A DNA stretch of 64,000 nucleotides, from NCBI RefSeq assembly GCF_000182925.2, contig NC_026501.1, positions 3,100,001 through 3,164,000 on the forward strand. Direction: 5' to 3'. The first letter of the stretch is position 1, and each line of letters starts with the position of its first letter. Under the pieces are notes generated by a model. That model was not told where the DNA came from and did no database searches. It saw only the letters and a program-made list of their open reading frames with translations. This document shows, piece after piece, positions 34,048 to 45,123 of this stretch. The translations under genes were made by a program, and so were the position numbers. The stretch comes from Neurospora crassa OR74A (taxonomy: Eukaryota; Ascomycota; Sordariomycetes; Sordariales; Sordariaceae).

Positions 34048-35444
34048 ATGAAGGGAGTTATTGGACTCGCCCTCGCGGCCGCCGTTTCCGGTGTCGTCGC
34101 CCAGCCTCACAACCACCACGGTCACCACCACGCCAAGAAGCACGCTCACGCCGGTATTGATAAGCGCGCCGATGGTACTGTCGTGGTCACTGAGGTCGTT
34201 CAGGGCCCCACTGTCGTCGAGTATGTCCTAGACGGCAAGAAGGTCGATGCCAATGAGGCGGAGAAGGGCATCAAGGAGGGTGATTATGTCGTCCTTGGCT
34301 CATCCAAGCCTTCGTTCGTCGCCCCCCCGCCCGTTGTCTCGACCTCGAAGGCTAGCATCCCTGGCGGTGCCCTGTTTCTCGAGCTGACTAGCTCGATGTC
34401 CACGTCTACGTCTACGTCCACGTCTACCTCATCGTCCACCACTTCGAGCATCCCGACCACCTCCTCGAGCCCCATTCCCAGCTCGACCTCCAGCGAGCCC
34501 CCCGCTGCCACCTCGTCGGCGGCTTCTGAGAACCTCTCTGGCGGTGGACTTGACAGCGAGTTCCCCAGCGGTAAGATCAGATGCGATCATTTCCCCAGCG
34601 ATTACGGCGCCCTCGGCGTTGACTGGCTCAACTTGTCTGGATGGACCACTCTTGCCAAGGTTGGCAAGCTCATGAAGGGCGTGGCCATCAACAACTACGA
34701 GCAGCCAATCAGCGGCCCATGCCAGCCGGGCATGCTGTGCTCGTATGCCTGCCCTCCGGGCTACCAGAAGACTCAGTGGCCTGAGGACTCCCAAGGTGCC
34801 ACTGGTCAATCTATCGGTGGTCTCTACTGCAACAACGACGGCTTCCTTGAGCTCACGCGTGCGAGCCACCCTACCCTTTGCGAGCAGGGTGCCGGCGGTG
34901 TTTATGTCAAGAACATGCTCCCCAAGAGCGCTGCCATCTGCCGTACCGACTATCCCGGCAACGAGGCCATGGTCATTCCTCTCGAGACCAACCCCGGCGG
35001 CCAGTACCCTCTCACCAACCCTGTGTCTTCTTCCTACTACAAGTGGAAGGGCCAGTCCACCACCGCTCAGTACTATGTCAACAACATGGGCATTCCTGTC
35101 GACGATGCTTGCACCTGGAATTCCAAGTCCTGCCCCGACTGCGCCGGTAACTGGGCGCCTGTCAACGTTGGTGTTGGCAAGAGTGACGATGGCGTTACTT
35201 ATATCTCCATCTTCCCCAACGCCCCCACTACCAACGCCATCCTCAACTTCGACATGGAGATCCAGGGTGATATTTCTGGCGAGTGCTGGCTCAAGAACGG
35301 CAAATACTCTGGCAGCAATGGCTGCACGGTATGTTTTGCAAAGTCTTTGCCCCTTATGATACCGCAAATTACTAACAGGTTGGATAGGTTGGCCTCAGCG
35401 AGGGTGGCACAGCTACCGTTGTCCTTAAGCCCCGTGGCGATTAA
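34048..35444 (+). CDS. secreted SUN-family cell-wall protein (SUN4/UTH1 type)
   Basis: Member of the fungal SUN family (Sim1/Uth1/Nca3/Sun4), secreted beta-glucosidase-like proteins involved in wall remodelling and septation. Two exons, 34048-35328 and 35388-35444, give 445 aa. Seen: a signal peptide (residues 1-18, MKGVIGLALAAAVSGVVA); a His-rich stretch at 21-34; Lys-Arg at 39-40 that fits a Kex2 processing site; a Ser/Thr/Pro-rich linker at about 112-160 likely to be O-glycosylated; and the Cys-rich SUN domain from about 172 (FPSDYGALGVDWLNLSGW, CSYACPPGYQKTQWP, GGLYCNNDGFLELTR). The 59-base intron has ACTAAC upstream of the acceptor GATAG; the last 18 residues (VGLSEGGTATVVLKPRGD) come from exon 2. 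Reading on without splicing would give an unrelated tail. A long antisense open frame here reflects codon bias. Confidence 0.95.
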
Positions 35445-35902
35445 ATGTGGTCAGTATGAAGATGTGATGAGACGTGAAATGGGTTTGGGTGGTTTACATA
35501 TATATGTATATGCTGGATTTCTTTACCTCGTCGTTCTGTGCCAGCCTAGGCAGCAGAGTGACCGGGGTCCTTTTATATCATCACTTTGGGGAGGTTTTTA
35601 TTCGTTTTTGGGCCCGGCCAGCCTTGACAATCTAGAAAGAGGGTAGGGCTATAGAGAGTCTCGCCGAATTTGGGTGACAGTTCTTCATAATCTTAGATGT
35701 GTATATTTGCTACTTGCTGGTTGGGCATTTTGGATGGATGGAGACATGAGACTTGGGTACGTAGTTAGAAGACCAGAAGCTTCTGACGGCCCACCCGGCT
35801 CAGCTCCATGCAGCGTATGATGTAGTGTACCTGAGGGAGGCAAAGCAATGAATTTCTGATTTTGATTGCGATTTCTCACATCTTGGTCAATATTTTTTTT
35901 TT

Positions 35903-35904
<2 letters not shown>

Positions 35905-35987
<83 letters not shown>
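35905..35987. repeat. poly(T) run, 83 bases
   Basis: An uninterrupted T tract from 35905 to 35987, preceded by a 10-base T run and CC, and followed by a C/T-rich segment. It is far longer than other homopolymers in the window. Confidence 0.92.
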
Positions 35988-36201
35988 CCCCTCCCTCCCC
36001 TTTCCAGAGTTGGCTCTCGATGAAGTCTTTGTTGTATATCTATGCTTCACCATTGTGGTTGTGTAACCGTGCGAGAACTATGGAGGAACGAATCGAATGG
36101 TAGGGAAGACAAAGCATGAAAACTGTGATGGAGTTGTACATATTTGGCGGTTGGCTGTTTACTGGATTCGATTCTCGTGTTTTTGGCTGAGAGATAGAGG
36201 T

Positions 36202-36233
36202 ATGGTGGTGGTGGTCGTGGTGGTGGTGGTGGT
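36202..36233. repeat. (TGG)n microsatellite
   Basis: About ten TGG/GGT units with one TCG interruption. Confidence 0.88.
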
Positions 36234-37015
36234 ATTCCGGATGCCTGGAGTAGGGTGTACATCTAGGTCGGAGCGCCCAAAAGACAGGATCCGTCTCAAT
36301 GCTCGCTGGGCCTGGAAGCGCTGTGCGGGCCGTTGGAGCTTCCCTTCCACTTCTTGCTTCCGTTGTGTACTGAAGGCTTTGATCGCAGTGGAATTCCAGG
36401 CTGGACAAGCGCTCCGTTGCGCGATCTGCAACATGGAACCAACGGATGAAAGGCTGACGCGGAGGCCAAAGGGAAGTGGCGCGAACCGGGCGTGATGGGG
36501 CCCGACCCTCCCCCGACTGCTATCCGAACTTGTGGCGAGCCGCTCCCCCAACTGACAAGCAGGCGTCTCAGCTTGCGGCACAGGCGAGACAGGCAACAGG
36601 ACAGCACAGACGAGTTGCTTCACACTAGTCAGGACCACATTCTCGTCCCATCCGTCTTCTTGTCATATGCAGAACCAGGTTTTCGCAATCAACTACTACC
36701 AGTAGAGCTTCGTATACCTAACTTTGCATCCCACTGCTGCGTACCGATCGCCGTTGTGCTATCCGTAGGTGACACAGCCCCCGACTGCCTGACAGCGTCA
36801 CGGCGATGCCCCTCTCTGACCCACCTTAAGTAGCTAGCTTGAATGTTGACTTTCCGCGCGCAACAGATATCTCGACGACAACATCGCCAGCTACCCACCC
36901 AACCGTCCGCTTAATTTGTCGAACCGCAACGCAAAATAGAACACCTGGCGACGCTTCCCCGAACGCAGTCATCGAGTTCTCGCTTCATGTTTGCCGGACC
37001 TAGAAGCCCCGAATC

Positions 37016-40000
37016 ATGAGGGTCAGGGGAGCTCTACAGGCGGCGGCCTTGCTGGCGTCTGCCCTTTGGGCAGCACCCCTCCTAGCCAAGGACCACCCAA
37101 CCTTCAAGACAACCAAGCTGGATACTCAGCCCAACAATCTCAACTACTTTGAAGGGTCCGATACTATTCTGTTTCATGACACTCACAAGTCCAACCTCTG
37201 GCGCTCCGATGACGCAGGCGCAACATGGTCCGTGGTCAAGGACATCCCAGACGGCAAGGTCGCTCGGCTATATATGCACGACTTCGATTCGAAGCGGGCT
37301 TTCGCAATCACTGATGGAAGAAAACATTACCGCACTACGGACCAAGGCAAGACGTGGAAGACGTTCGAAGTCGATGCTGCATGGGACACAGAGCGGTTCG
37401 ATATCCTGCACTTCCATGCTACGGATCCCGACCGCATTATCTTCAACGGTCTACACTGCCTCGGCTTCCTCTGCGAGGAAGTGTCTCTTTACACAATCGA
37501 TGACTTCGAAACCCCTGCCAAACCTCTCCGTCCTGATACCCTTGGCTGCTGGTGGGCAAAGTCTTCTCCCGTATTCACGACTGGCGACTCGGACCTTGAC
37601 AAGGATCGCATCCTTTGCATCATCATGGGCGTCGATTCGATCTTCTCAGAGGACCGGCGCCTGGTCATCTCGGACGACTTTTTCAAGGCTGATAAGGAGG
37701 GGAATATTCAAGAGTTCGAGCCAAACCTAGCTGGTGATAAGCCCGTACGTGGTGTCGTCAATGTCGCTGCTGTGAAGCGGTACTTCATGGTGGCTACGAC
37801 ATCCGCCAACACCGACGAGATGGCGCTCTTTATCTCCACCGATACCAAGAAGTGGCAGCGGGCCATGTTCCCCAACGCGCATGATGATCACGATCACAAG
37901 ATTGTTCAAGAAGCCTATACTGTCCTGGAAAGCACAAATTACAGCATCCAGCTGAACGTCATGACCGGCTCAAAATCGGCACCGATGGGTATCATGTTTA
38001 CCAGTAACTACGATGGCACGTATTTCAGCGAGAATCTCGAGTATACCAACCTCAACATGTTTGGCCACGTCGATTTCGAGAAGATTGCCGGCATTCAGGG
38101 CATCTTCCTGGTTAATAAAGTGGATAACGGCAAGGAGGTGGACGAGAAGCCTAGCACCAAAAAGAAACTCGTGTCAGAGATTACCTTCGATGATGGTCGA
38201 ACTTTCGACAAGGTTACCGCGGACGGCAAGAGAATTCATCTTCACTCGGTCACCGAACTTAACAACGTCGGTCGTGTCTTTTCAAGCCCGGCACCCGGTC
38301 TGGTCATGGCCAATGGCAACACTGGTGATTACCTCGGGGACTACTGGGAGGATGCCAATCTCTATGTCTCCGATGATGCCGGCAAGACTTGGAAGAAGGC
38401 ACTGAAGGGGCCACACAAGTACGAATTCGGAGATCAAGGATCTATTCTTGTGGCTGTTCGCGATTCAAAGGAGGAAGACATCTCAGAAATCAGCTACTCA
38501 CTTGACCATGGAGAGAACTGGGTTGATGAGAAGCTACCCGACGATCTGAAGATACAGCCTTGGATCCTCACAACCACCCCTGATTCGACTGGCCTTCAGT
38601 TCGTGCTTATTGGCAAGGCTAAAGGCGCATGGCACGTAATTCATATCGACTTTGAGGGCCTTCACGAAGCTACCTGCAAGGAAAGCGATATGGAGGAGTG
38701 GCATGCCCGAGTTGACAAGGACGGAGAGCCTACTTGCATCATGGGACACACTCAGACCTATCCCCGTCGCAAGAAAGATGCCAAGTGCTTCCTCAAGAAA
38801 GAGTTCAAGCTTGCGGAGGTGGAGACCAAAGACTGTGATTGCACAGACCAGGATTACGAGTGCGATTACAACTTTGAGCGAAACGACAAGGGCATTTGTG
38901 TGTCTAGAGGACCCATTCCCATCCCAGAGGGCGCTTGCAAGGAGGGTGATAGGAATGGTAAATTCCTGGGCACCTCGGGGTACCGCAAGATTCCCGGCAA
39001 TACCTGCAAGGATACTAAGGAGACAAAGGATAAGTATAAGGATGTCGAGCGATCGTGTGGTGATGGCATCGGTGCCCCACCAGATGAGGCTACGGGTGAG
39101 CTCCAGCAGGTCGACACCAAGGGCAAATTCGGCCACTGGACCCATTGGGAGAAGCACTACCTCGAAAGAGGCGAGTCTAGTAGCGATTCCAGCGAGACCA
39201 TCATCATGAGAGGGATGAACCGCACAGTTGATGATTCAGGGCCAAAGGTTGGTCCTATCTGGAGGACCACAGATCACGGCAAGAAATGGGACAAGGTAGA
39301 TTTCTTCAAGGACGATGAGGTTATCAGCATTGTTCCCCATCCTACTGTCAAGGATTGGGTCTTCTTCCTTACCGAAGGCAAGAAGCTGATCTACACGCCT
39401 GATCGTGGTAAACGCTTCCGCACTTTCGAGGTGCCGCAACCCGCTGACTTTGAGGCTGCCGCCAACGGCATCTTCCCGCTTATCTTCCATCCTGACAAGC
39501 CGAACTGGCTCATCTGGCTAGGGAAGAAGTGCGAAAGCAAGAACGACTGCTATCGGGTTGCATACGGCACCAAAGACGGAGAACGTTGGGAAACCCTTGC
39601 CCGCGATGTCTACCGGTGTGAATTTACGGGAGCGGAGGCTTACGGGCGCAAATACGCGAACCGCGCTTTGGAGCAGATTCTTTGCCTCAAGCACGAGAAG
39701 GAAGGTGACAACGACAGCGCCCTGCAGCTTGTCTCATCCAACGACTGGTTTAACCAGGATGAGAGAGTACGCCTGAAGGAGGCCAAAGAATTCGCCACCA
39801 TGGCAGAGTTCATCGTCGTTGCGACGGAAGATACGGAAAAGAAGACGCTGCGGGCGTACGCTTCTCTTGACGGCAGTCTCTACTCCGAAGCGAAATTCCC
39901 CTTTGGGTTTGAAGTCCCTCACCAGCACGCATATACTGTCTTGGACAGCTCAACCCATGCCGTCAATCTCTTTGTGGCGACCAGGATGGAGGGTGATAAG

Positions 40001-41673
40001 AGTCTTGGTACAATCCTGAAGAGCAACTCCAACGGTACATCGTACGTTGTCAGCGTGAAGAACGTCAACTGCGACCAGTACTTCTACGTCGATTTTGAGA
40101 AGATGGTTGGTTTGGAAGGTGTTGCTCTCGTCAACGTGGTCGTCAATCCAGATGCGAAGAGCAGCGCGCCCAAGAAACTTCAGACCAAGATTACGCATAA
40201 CGACGGCGCCCAGTGGGCGTACCTTCCTACTCCTAGAAAGGACGAATTTGGCAAGTTCCCGTGCTCGTCCAGCGGTACTGAGAAATGCGCACTTCATATT
40301 CAGGGTTACACCCAGCGCAGGGATCGTGGTAAGACGTACTCATCCGAGGGTGCCGTGGGCGTCATGTTTGGATGGGGTAACGTGGGCGACTCCCTCGGAT
40401 CGATCAAGGATGCCGACACTTTCATGACTACAGATGCCGGTATCACCTGGAAGCGGGTCAAGAAGGGCAGATGGAATTGGGCCTTGGGTGATCAGGGCTC
40501 TATCATCGTCCTCGTTCCTATCAGGGGACAGAAGACGGACACGCTCGAGTACTCGCTTGACCAGGGTGCTACTTGGAAGAAGCACACTTTCTCCAAGGAG
40601 AAGGTTGATATCTGGGATCTGACTACAACGCGCTCTGGTAACTCGCAAAATTTCTTGATCTGGGGTGAGAACAGCGACGGTCTGTTCACCACCAAGATTG
40701 ACTTCACCAAATTCACCGACCATGTGTGCAAGTATGATCCAGAGAACCTCAGCAAGTCCGACTACCAGATCTTTTCCCCGAAACACCCCCTCCAGCCTGA
40801 TGGATGTTTGTTTGGACATGTTTCGCAGTATCTGCGCAAAAAGCCTGGCTTGAAGTGTTTCAACGATTTCAGGTTGGATCCGCTGTACAGCAAGCAAAAC
40901 TGCACCTGCACCAGGTCGGACTTTGAATGGTTAGTATTCTCGCTCTTGCTTGTTCCCCTTCTCGAACCCCTTCAGATTGCTAACGCGGACAATTTTACAG
41001 CGACTTTAACTATGAACTCGACAAGCACGGCCAATGCTCCCTCGTCAGCGGCCTCAAGCCCAAGGACCACAAGCTCTGGTGCAAAGAACATCCCGACGAG
41101 ATCGAGTACTACGAGCCCACCGGCTTCCGCCGTATCCCGCTCACCACTTGCCAAGGCGGCCTGGACTTCGAGAAGGCGGCGGCCGTCCACCCGTGCCCGG
41201 GCCACGAGGACGACTTTGAGCGCAAACACCGCGTCTCGGGTATTGCCATCTTCTTCGCCGTCGTCCTCCCCGTGGCTGCCGCCTCCGCCATCGGATGGTG
41301 GGTCTACCGCCACTGGGATGGAAAGTTTGGCCAAATCCGTCTCGGCGAGCAAGGGGCGTCCACCATGGAGTTCTTCGATGCCGATAGGCCCTGGGTCAAG
41401 TACCCCGTCATCGCTCTCAGTGCGGTGGTGGCGCTGGCGGGCGCTATGCCGCTTGTTTTGGGAGCCCTGTGGAGGACAGCCAAGAGTACGGCGGAGAGAT
41501 GGGGTATCGGAGGCGGTGGCGGCGGGAGAGGTGGCTGGAGCCGGCTGGACGGTGGCGGCGCGTCGAGGACGTTCAGGACCAGGGATAGCTTTGCAAGGGG
41601 GAGAGGCGATTATACCATCGTGGATGAGGACGAGGGAGAGTTGTTGGGGGAGGAGAGTGATGAGGAGGTTTGA
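37016..41673 (+). CDS. vps10: vacuolar protein sorting receptor VPS10 (sortilin family)
   Basis: Type I-like receptor that carries carboxypeptidase Y and other soluble cargo from the late Golgi to the prevacuolar compartment. Two exons, 37016-40929 and 41001-41673, join at a Cys codon (TG|C) across a 71-base intron and give 1528 aa, the normal fungal length. Seen: signal peptide (about 1-24); two consecutive Vps10/sortilin beta-propeller domains with Asp-box-like repeats (SDDAGATW, STDTKKW, SDDAGKTW, TTDAGITW); two Cys-rich modules (around KDCDCTDQDYECDYNFE and the C-terminal NCTCTRSDFEWCDFNYE); and two hydrophobic helices at about 1383-1406 and 1439-1461, as in other filamentous-fungal VPS10 proteins. 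The tail is Gly/Arg-rich, then acidic (GELLGEESDEEV). The gene converges with dph6, with 579 bases between stop codons. Confidence 0.97.
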
Positions 41674-42252
41674 GGTGTGAATTGTTCCGGGCGTGAAGGA
41701 GGTTTCTTGGTGTGGAAAACGATACGGTGGTGATTTGGGTTAGTCAAAGAGATGGGAAGATGTATGGGTGGCTTAGACATTCATGACACATGACAGGGAA
41801 GCGTGGACGGATGACTGCCGTGGTCAAGTTGTGGTGGTTGGCTGAATACTCCTGCATGGATATGACGTGATGCGATGCGATGCGAACATGTAGATTATGA
41901 AACTGCCTTCATTTCATTCACCTTCTTACGCTGTGGCGCTGGTGTTATCGGTACATAGTCGAAGGACAAGTATCTCTGCTCCTTTGACCTCTTTCCTCAG
42001 ACGTCAGAGTTGCTGGTTTGGGAAGACTTTGAATAATGTGTTGGGATGGGGCTGGGGGAGAAAAGGATGCAGGGTTGTATTGAGTGAATTGGATCAGAGT
42101 AGGTGTTCGTTTGACAAGATGTAAGTATCAACATTGACATGATGATGTGTTATTTCCATGTCTTCTTTCTGGTTCAAGTCCCCGGGGCAAGTGCAGTTAA
42201 ATGTACCCACCCTCAGACTCCAGAAGTCGTACCCTCCTTTCATACCACTCAT
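41674..42252. other. convergent 3' region of vps10 and dph6
   Basis: Only 579 bases separate the two stop codons, so both 3' UTRs must lie here and may overlap. No gene, repeat or clear terminator was recognised. Confidence 0.6.
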
Positions 42253-45123
42253 TCATTCAAAGACACTTTGGTAAATCGTCACAGAAGCCAGTCTTTCCCC
42301 ATAAGCATCCCAAAGCGACGCGCACGGCACCACAGCTACGGACACACCTCCACCACCACCACCACCACCACCAAGGGCGGCGGCGGCGGAAAGGCTGACA
42401 TCCACATAACGCACCATGACAGATGGGCCACCCCTTTCCTTGTCGGGCTCTCCGTGTCCCTGGTTGATCAACCGACGTGTAGACAACCTCGCGAGCTCAT
42501 CGACTGTGGCAAACGAAGATGAAGACGAAGACAAAGATGATGAGGGGGGTGAACTCCCACCCATGTACCTTTCCACCACAATAGTCTGCAGGAGAGCGGG
42601 TTGTCGGCCTGATGCTTCAATTTTGACTCCCTTGTCATCATCATCATCATCATCATTGTCCATATCGTCCAAATCGTCATCATCGTCGTCTTGCTCAGAC
42701 GTGGAGGGAGGAGAACGGACAACAGTCTGATGGACCTCCACCACTCTCTCTTCACCAGTCCCGTCATCGCTGTTTATATTTGCCGCAAAGCTCTCCAAAA
42801 CCGTCACACTCTTTGACCCAGCCTTGGCGACGCCCAGATGCGCGTGCCACTCGACGCCCGCGGAGCGAGGGAGCTCGGCGACTTGTGCAGCAAAGAAGGG
42901 TGGGATTGTCCTCCTCTTCTTCTTTTCGTCCTTGCTGTTGTTATTCTTGGAGAGGACACTCCAATCCGGTAGCTTTGGTTCCGAGGAGGAGGACTCTTCT
43001 GTGGAGGTGACAGCAAAGGACATATACCGGGGATTGAATTTTCTGTCCCAGAGGTCGGGGCCGTCGTCCTCGTCAGGGTCTGAGTTAGCGTCAGAGTCCT
43101 CCTCGTCTGATGCAACCTTGGAAGACCACTGATGGGCAGATTGCCACGTCTTGTAAGCCAGTCTGGCCTTTTCGCTCATGGGCATCGAAAAGGAGGAGTC
43201 GGTGGTGGTGGTGGTGGTGGCCGCGGGGAAATAAGCCACGGCGCTAGTCCACCATTGCACGCCAACTTCGAGGCCGATGCGCCAGAGGTGTTGGAGTGAG
43301 AGGGCGAGTTGGGTGTTAAGTGCCTGTCGCTGTTGCTCTGGTTCCGCAGGAGGCAGGGCCATGGTGGCGGGTACAAGGGGGATTTGACCCGCGATGGTAA
43401 CTAGTCGTGGACCACCGTTACCGTCGTCATGGTTGCCGCCAGTTGAGTTTGAGGGTTTTGAAGAAGATGATAGACTGGCCAGCGGAATTGAAATGGCTTG
43501 GCTATATGGTCCAATGTTGGCGGGAGCCCAGTATGAGCGGGATTGCACGTGAAGACCTTGTCGGCGCTGGTCGGTTTTGGATTTGTTGGTGAAGCCGGTG
43601 TGCACGGTGAGGTAGATGGCGATGCTGATGCTGCCATTGCTGTTAGTGAGGGCGGATAGGGAGTCACCGCAAGCAACACAGACTCGTGAAGGAGGGTTGG
43701 GTGAATCGAAGAGGGCACCGTAGATGGAGTTGACGGTAGGGAAGTCGGCCATGTGACGGAGGAGAATCGTGGAGGTGAGAATCGCGGATGGAGGGAGGTT
43801 GGATTGCCGGAGTCGTTGGCGAATTCGAGAAACGAGCAATGATGTTTCTGTCTCGACCGTGTTGCTGCTACCAGCGGAGGAAAAAGCATTGCCGAAGAAG
43901 CACCATTGTTGTAGTTTTCTGTCGTTGAGACTCTGAGGCAGTCCAAGCTGAAATGTCCCTTCTTGCTTCGACAAGCTGTGTTGAGGTTCCATGTTAAGCA
44001 GAGCCAGAAGCTTTCGAGCTTCCTCCTCGCCAGCGGAAGCACTCGTGTTCAAACCCTCCAACACGCCCACAAACCTAGCATCCAACAAATCTGGGATCCT
44101 GATTTTTCCAGTATCACTCTTCTCCTCATCAGAAGCCGCCACGGTGACTTCTTTATCCTCCAACTTTGCACTTCTAAAACTCAACCAAGCACACCCTCCT
44201 CCCTCTCTAACAACCCTCCTATCCTTCTCCTCCACCATAATCCTCTTCCGAAATAGCTGTCGTGGCCCATCCAACACCAACGTCTCGAACTCCCCTCCCT
44301 CCCCAATCACTGCGCCCTTCTCCGACGCCGTCCCGAACCGCCGCATACTCCTCGCGACTCTCTCCTTTCCCAATCGATCCGCGACGTTGGTCCAGAGGAA
44401 GGAGTCGTCCAGTCCGCCACTGGCTACTTTGATGATGCGCGCTTCCATGCCCGCGGCGGCCATATCATCTAGAAGTTGCGCGTCCGTGGTTGCAACGTCT
44501 CCACCAGCCAAATGTTGTGGGACGGGCAGGATAGGGAACTTCCACAGAAAGGCCAAAGGCGTCAGGCCCAAGCGGACGGCTACCGACTCGACGCGCGTGC
44601 GCTGGTAGGTGCTGAGGATGGCGCCAGCGCAGATGGCGTTGGCTTCGGGGTGGGCGCGCTTGATGGCGAGGAGGAGGGGGATCATGGATTCTGTTTCGTC
44701 GTCGTCGTCTTTCACGTGTTTCGCTTTCGCATTGTTGTCTCCTTCACCTTGGACAGCAACCGCCGTTGAAAAATGCGAATAATCCTTCCCCTGCGTGGCC
44801 CCCCCGAGAATGGGCTGGCGGTACAGCGGAATGCCCGTGGCCTCGGCGTACAAGGGGATCACTTGGTGGCCGACGGTTTGATACATGAAGCTGTTTAAAT
44901 CTTCTTCTTCTCCTCCTCCTCCTCCTTCTTCTTCTTCTTCTTGCTTTGATCCTTCATGTTCATTTGTTTCTGGTGGGTGTAGATTTGCTAGAGCTACCAC
45001 TCGATGACCGTGAGCAAGGCAGTGGAGGAGTGAAAAGAAGCTGTCTTTGCCGCCGGAGATGAGGGCGATGACGTTCAGCCGTCCTCCTTGAGCTGGAGGA
45101 GGAGCCGCGGGGGTAGTCATCAT
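42253..45123 (-). CDS. dph6: diphthine-ammonia ligase DPH6 with Rid-like domains
   Basis: Cytosolic ATP-dependent amidase for the final step of diphthamide synthesis on translation elongation factor 2. A single exon from the ATG at 45123 gives 956 aa; a second ATG follows directly. Seen: the N-terminal PP-loop SGGKDS at 23-28 (NVIALISGGKDSFFSLLH); the family blocks MYQTVGHQVIPLYAEATGIPLYR and GAILSTYQRTRVESVAVRLGL; EGGEFETLVLDGP; and, in the central and C-terminal half, two Rid/YjgF-like domains (YWAPANIGPYSQA; VTIAGQIPLVPATM). It is longer than yeast Dph6 (685 aa) because of low-complexity inserts: Glu/Gly after residue 58, an Asp-rich stretch near 830-850, and a nine-glycine run near the C-terminus. 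The frame is open about 59 codons further upstream but without ATG. It is convergent with vps10. Confidence 0.95.
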   Translation of the reverse strand: MMTTPAAPPPAQGGRLNVIALISGGKDSFFSLLHCLAHGHRVVALANLHPPETNEHEGSKQEEEEEGGGGGEEEDLNSFMYQTVGHQVIPLYAEATGIPLYRQPILGGATQGKDYSHFSTAVAVQGEGDNNAKAKHVKDDDDETESMIPLLLAIKRAHPEANAICAGAILSTYQRTRVESVAVRLGLTPLAFLWKFPILPVPQHLAGGDVATTDAQLLDDMAAAGMEARIIKVASGGLDDSFLWTNVADRLGKERVARSMRRFGTASEKGAVIGEGGEFETLVLDGPRQLFRKRIMVEEKDRRVVREGGGCAWLSFRSAKLEDKEVTVAASDEEKSDTGKIRIPDLLDARFVGVLEGLNTSASAGEEEARKLLALLNMEPQHSLSKQEGTFQLGLPQSLNDRKLQQWCFFGNAFSSAGSSNTVETETSLLVSRIRQRLRQSNLPPSAILTSTILLRHMADFPTVNSIYGALFDSPNPPSRVCVACGDSLSALTNSNGSISIAIYLTVHTGFTNKSKTDQRRQGLHVQSRSYWAPANIGPYSQAISIPLASLSSSSKPSNSTGGNHDDGNGGPRLVTIAGQIPLVPATMALPPAEPEQQRQALNTQLALSLQHLWRIGLEVGVQWWTSAVAYFPAATTTTTTDSSFSMPMSEKARLAYKTWQSAHQWSSKVASDEEDSDANSDPDEDDGPDLWDRKFNPRYMSFAVTSTEESSSSEPKLPDWSVLSKNNNSKDEKKKRRTIPPFFAAQVAELPRSAGVEWHAHLGVAKAGSKSVTVLESFAANINSDDGTGEERVVEVHQTVVRSPPSTSEQDDDDDDLDDMDNDDDDDDDKGVKIEASGRQPALLQTIVVERYMGGSSPPSSSLSSSSSSFATVDELARLSTRRLINQGHGEPDKERGGPSVMVRYVDVSLSAAAALGGGGGGGGGVSVAVVPCASLWDAYGERLASVTIYQSVFE

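Larger units (their letters stand above)
35445..37015. other. 1.6 kb intergenic region with long homopolymer
   Basis: It contains the 3' UTR of the SUN gene, an 83-base T run, a GGT/TGG microsatellite and the promoter and leader of VPS10. No gene could be supported. Confidence 0.6.

Noticed and set aside
34429-35367. 312-codon open frame antisense to the SUN gene
   Set aside because: It is a codon-bias shadow of the conserved SUN domain with no family resemblance.
42110-42200. Possible tRNA (GGTTCAAGTCC word)
   Set aside because: The T stem does not pair and no cloverleaf can be drawn.
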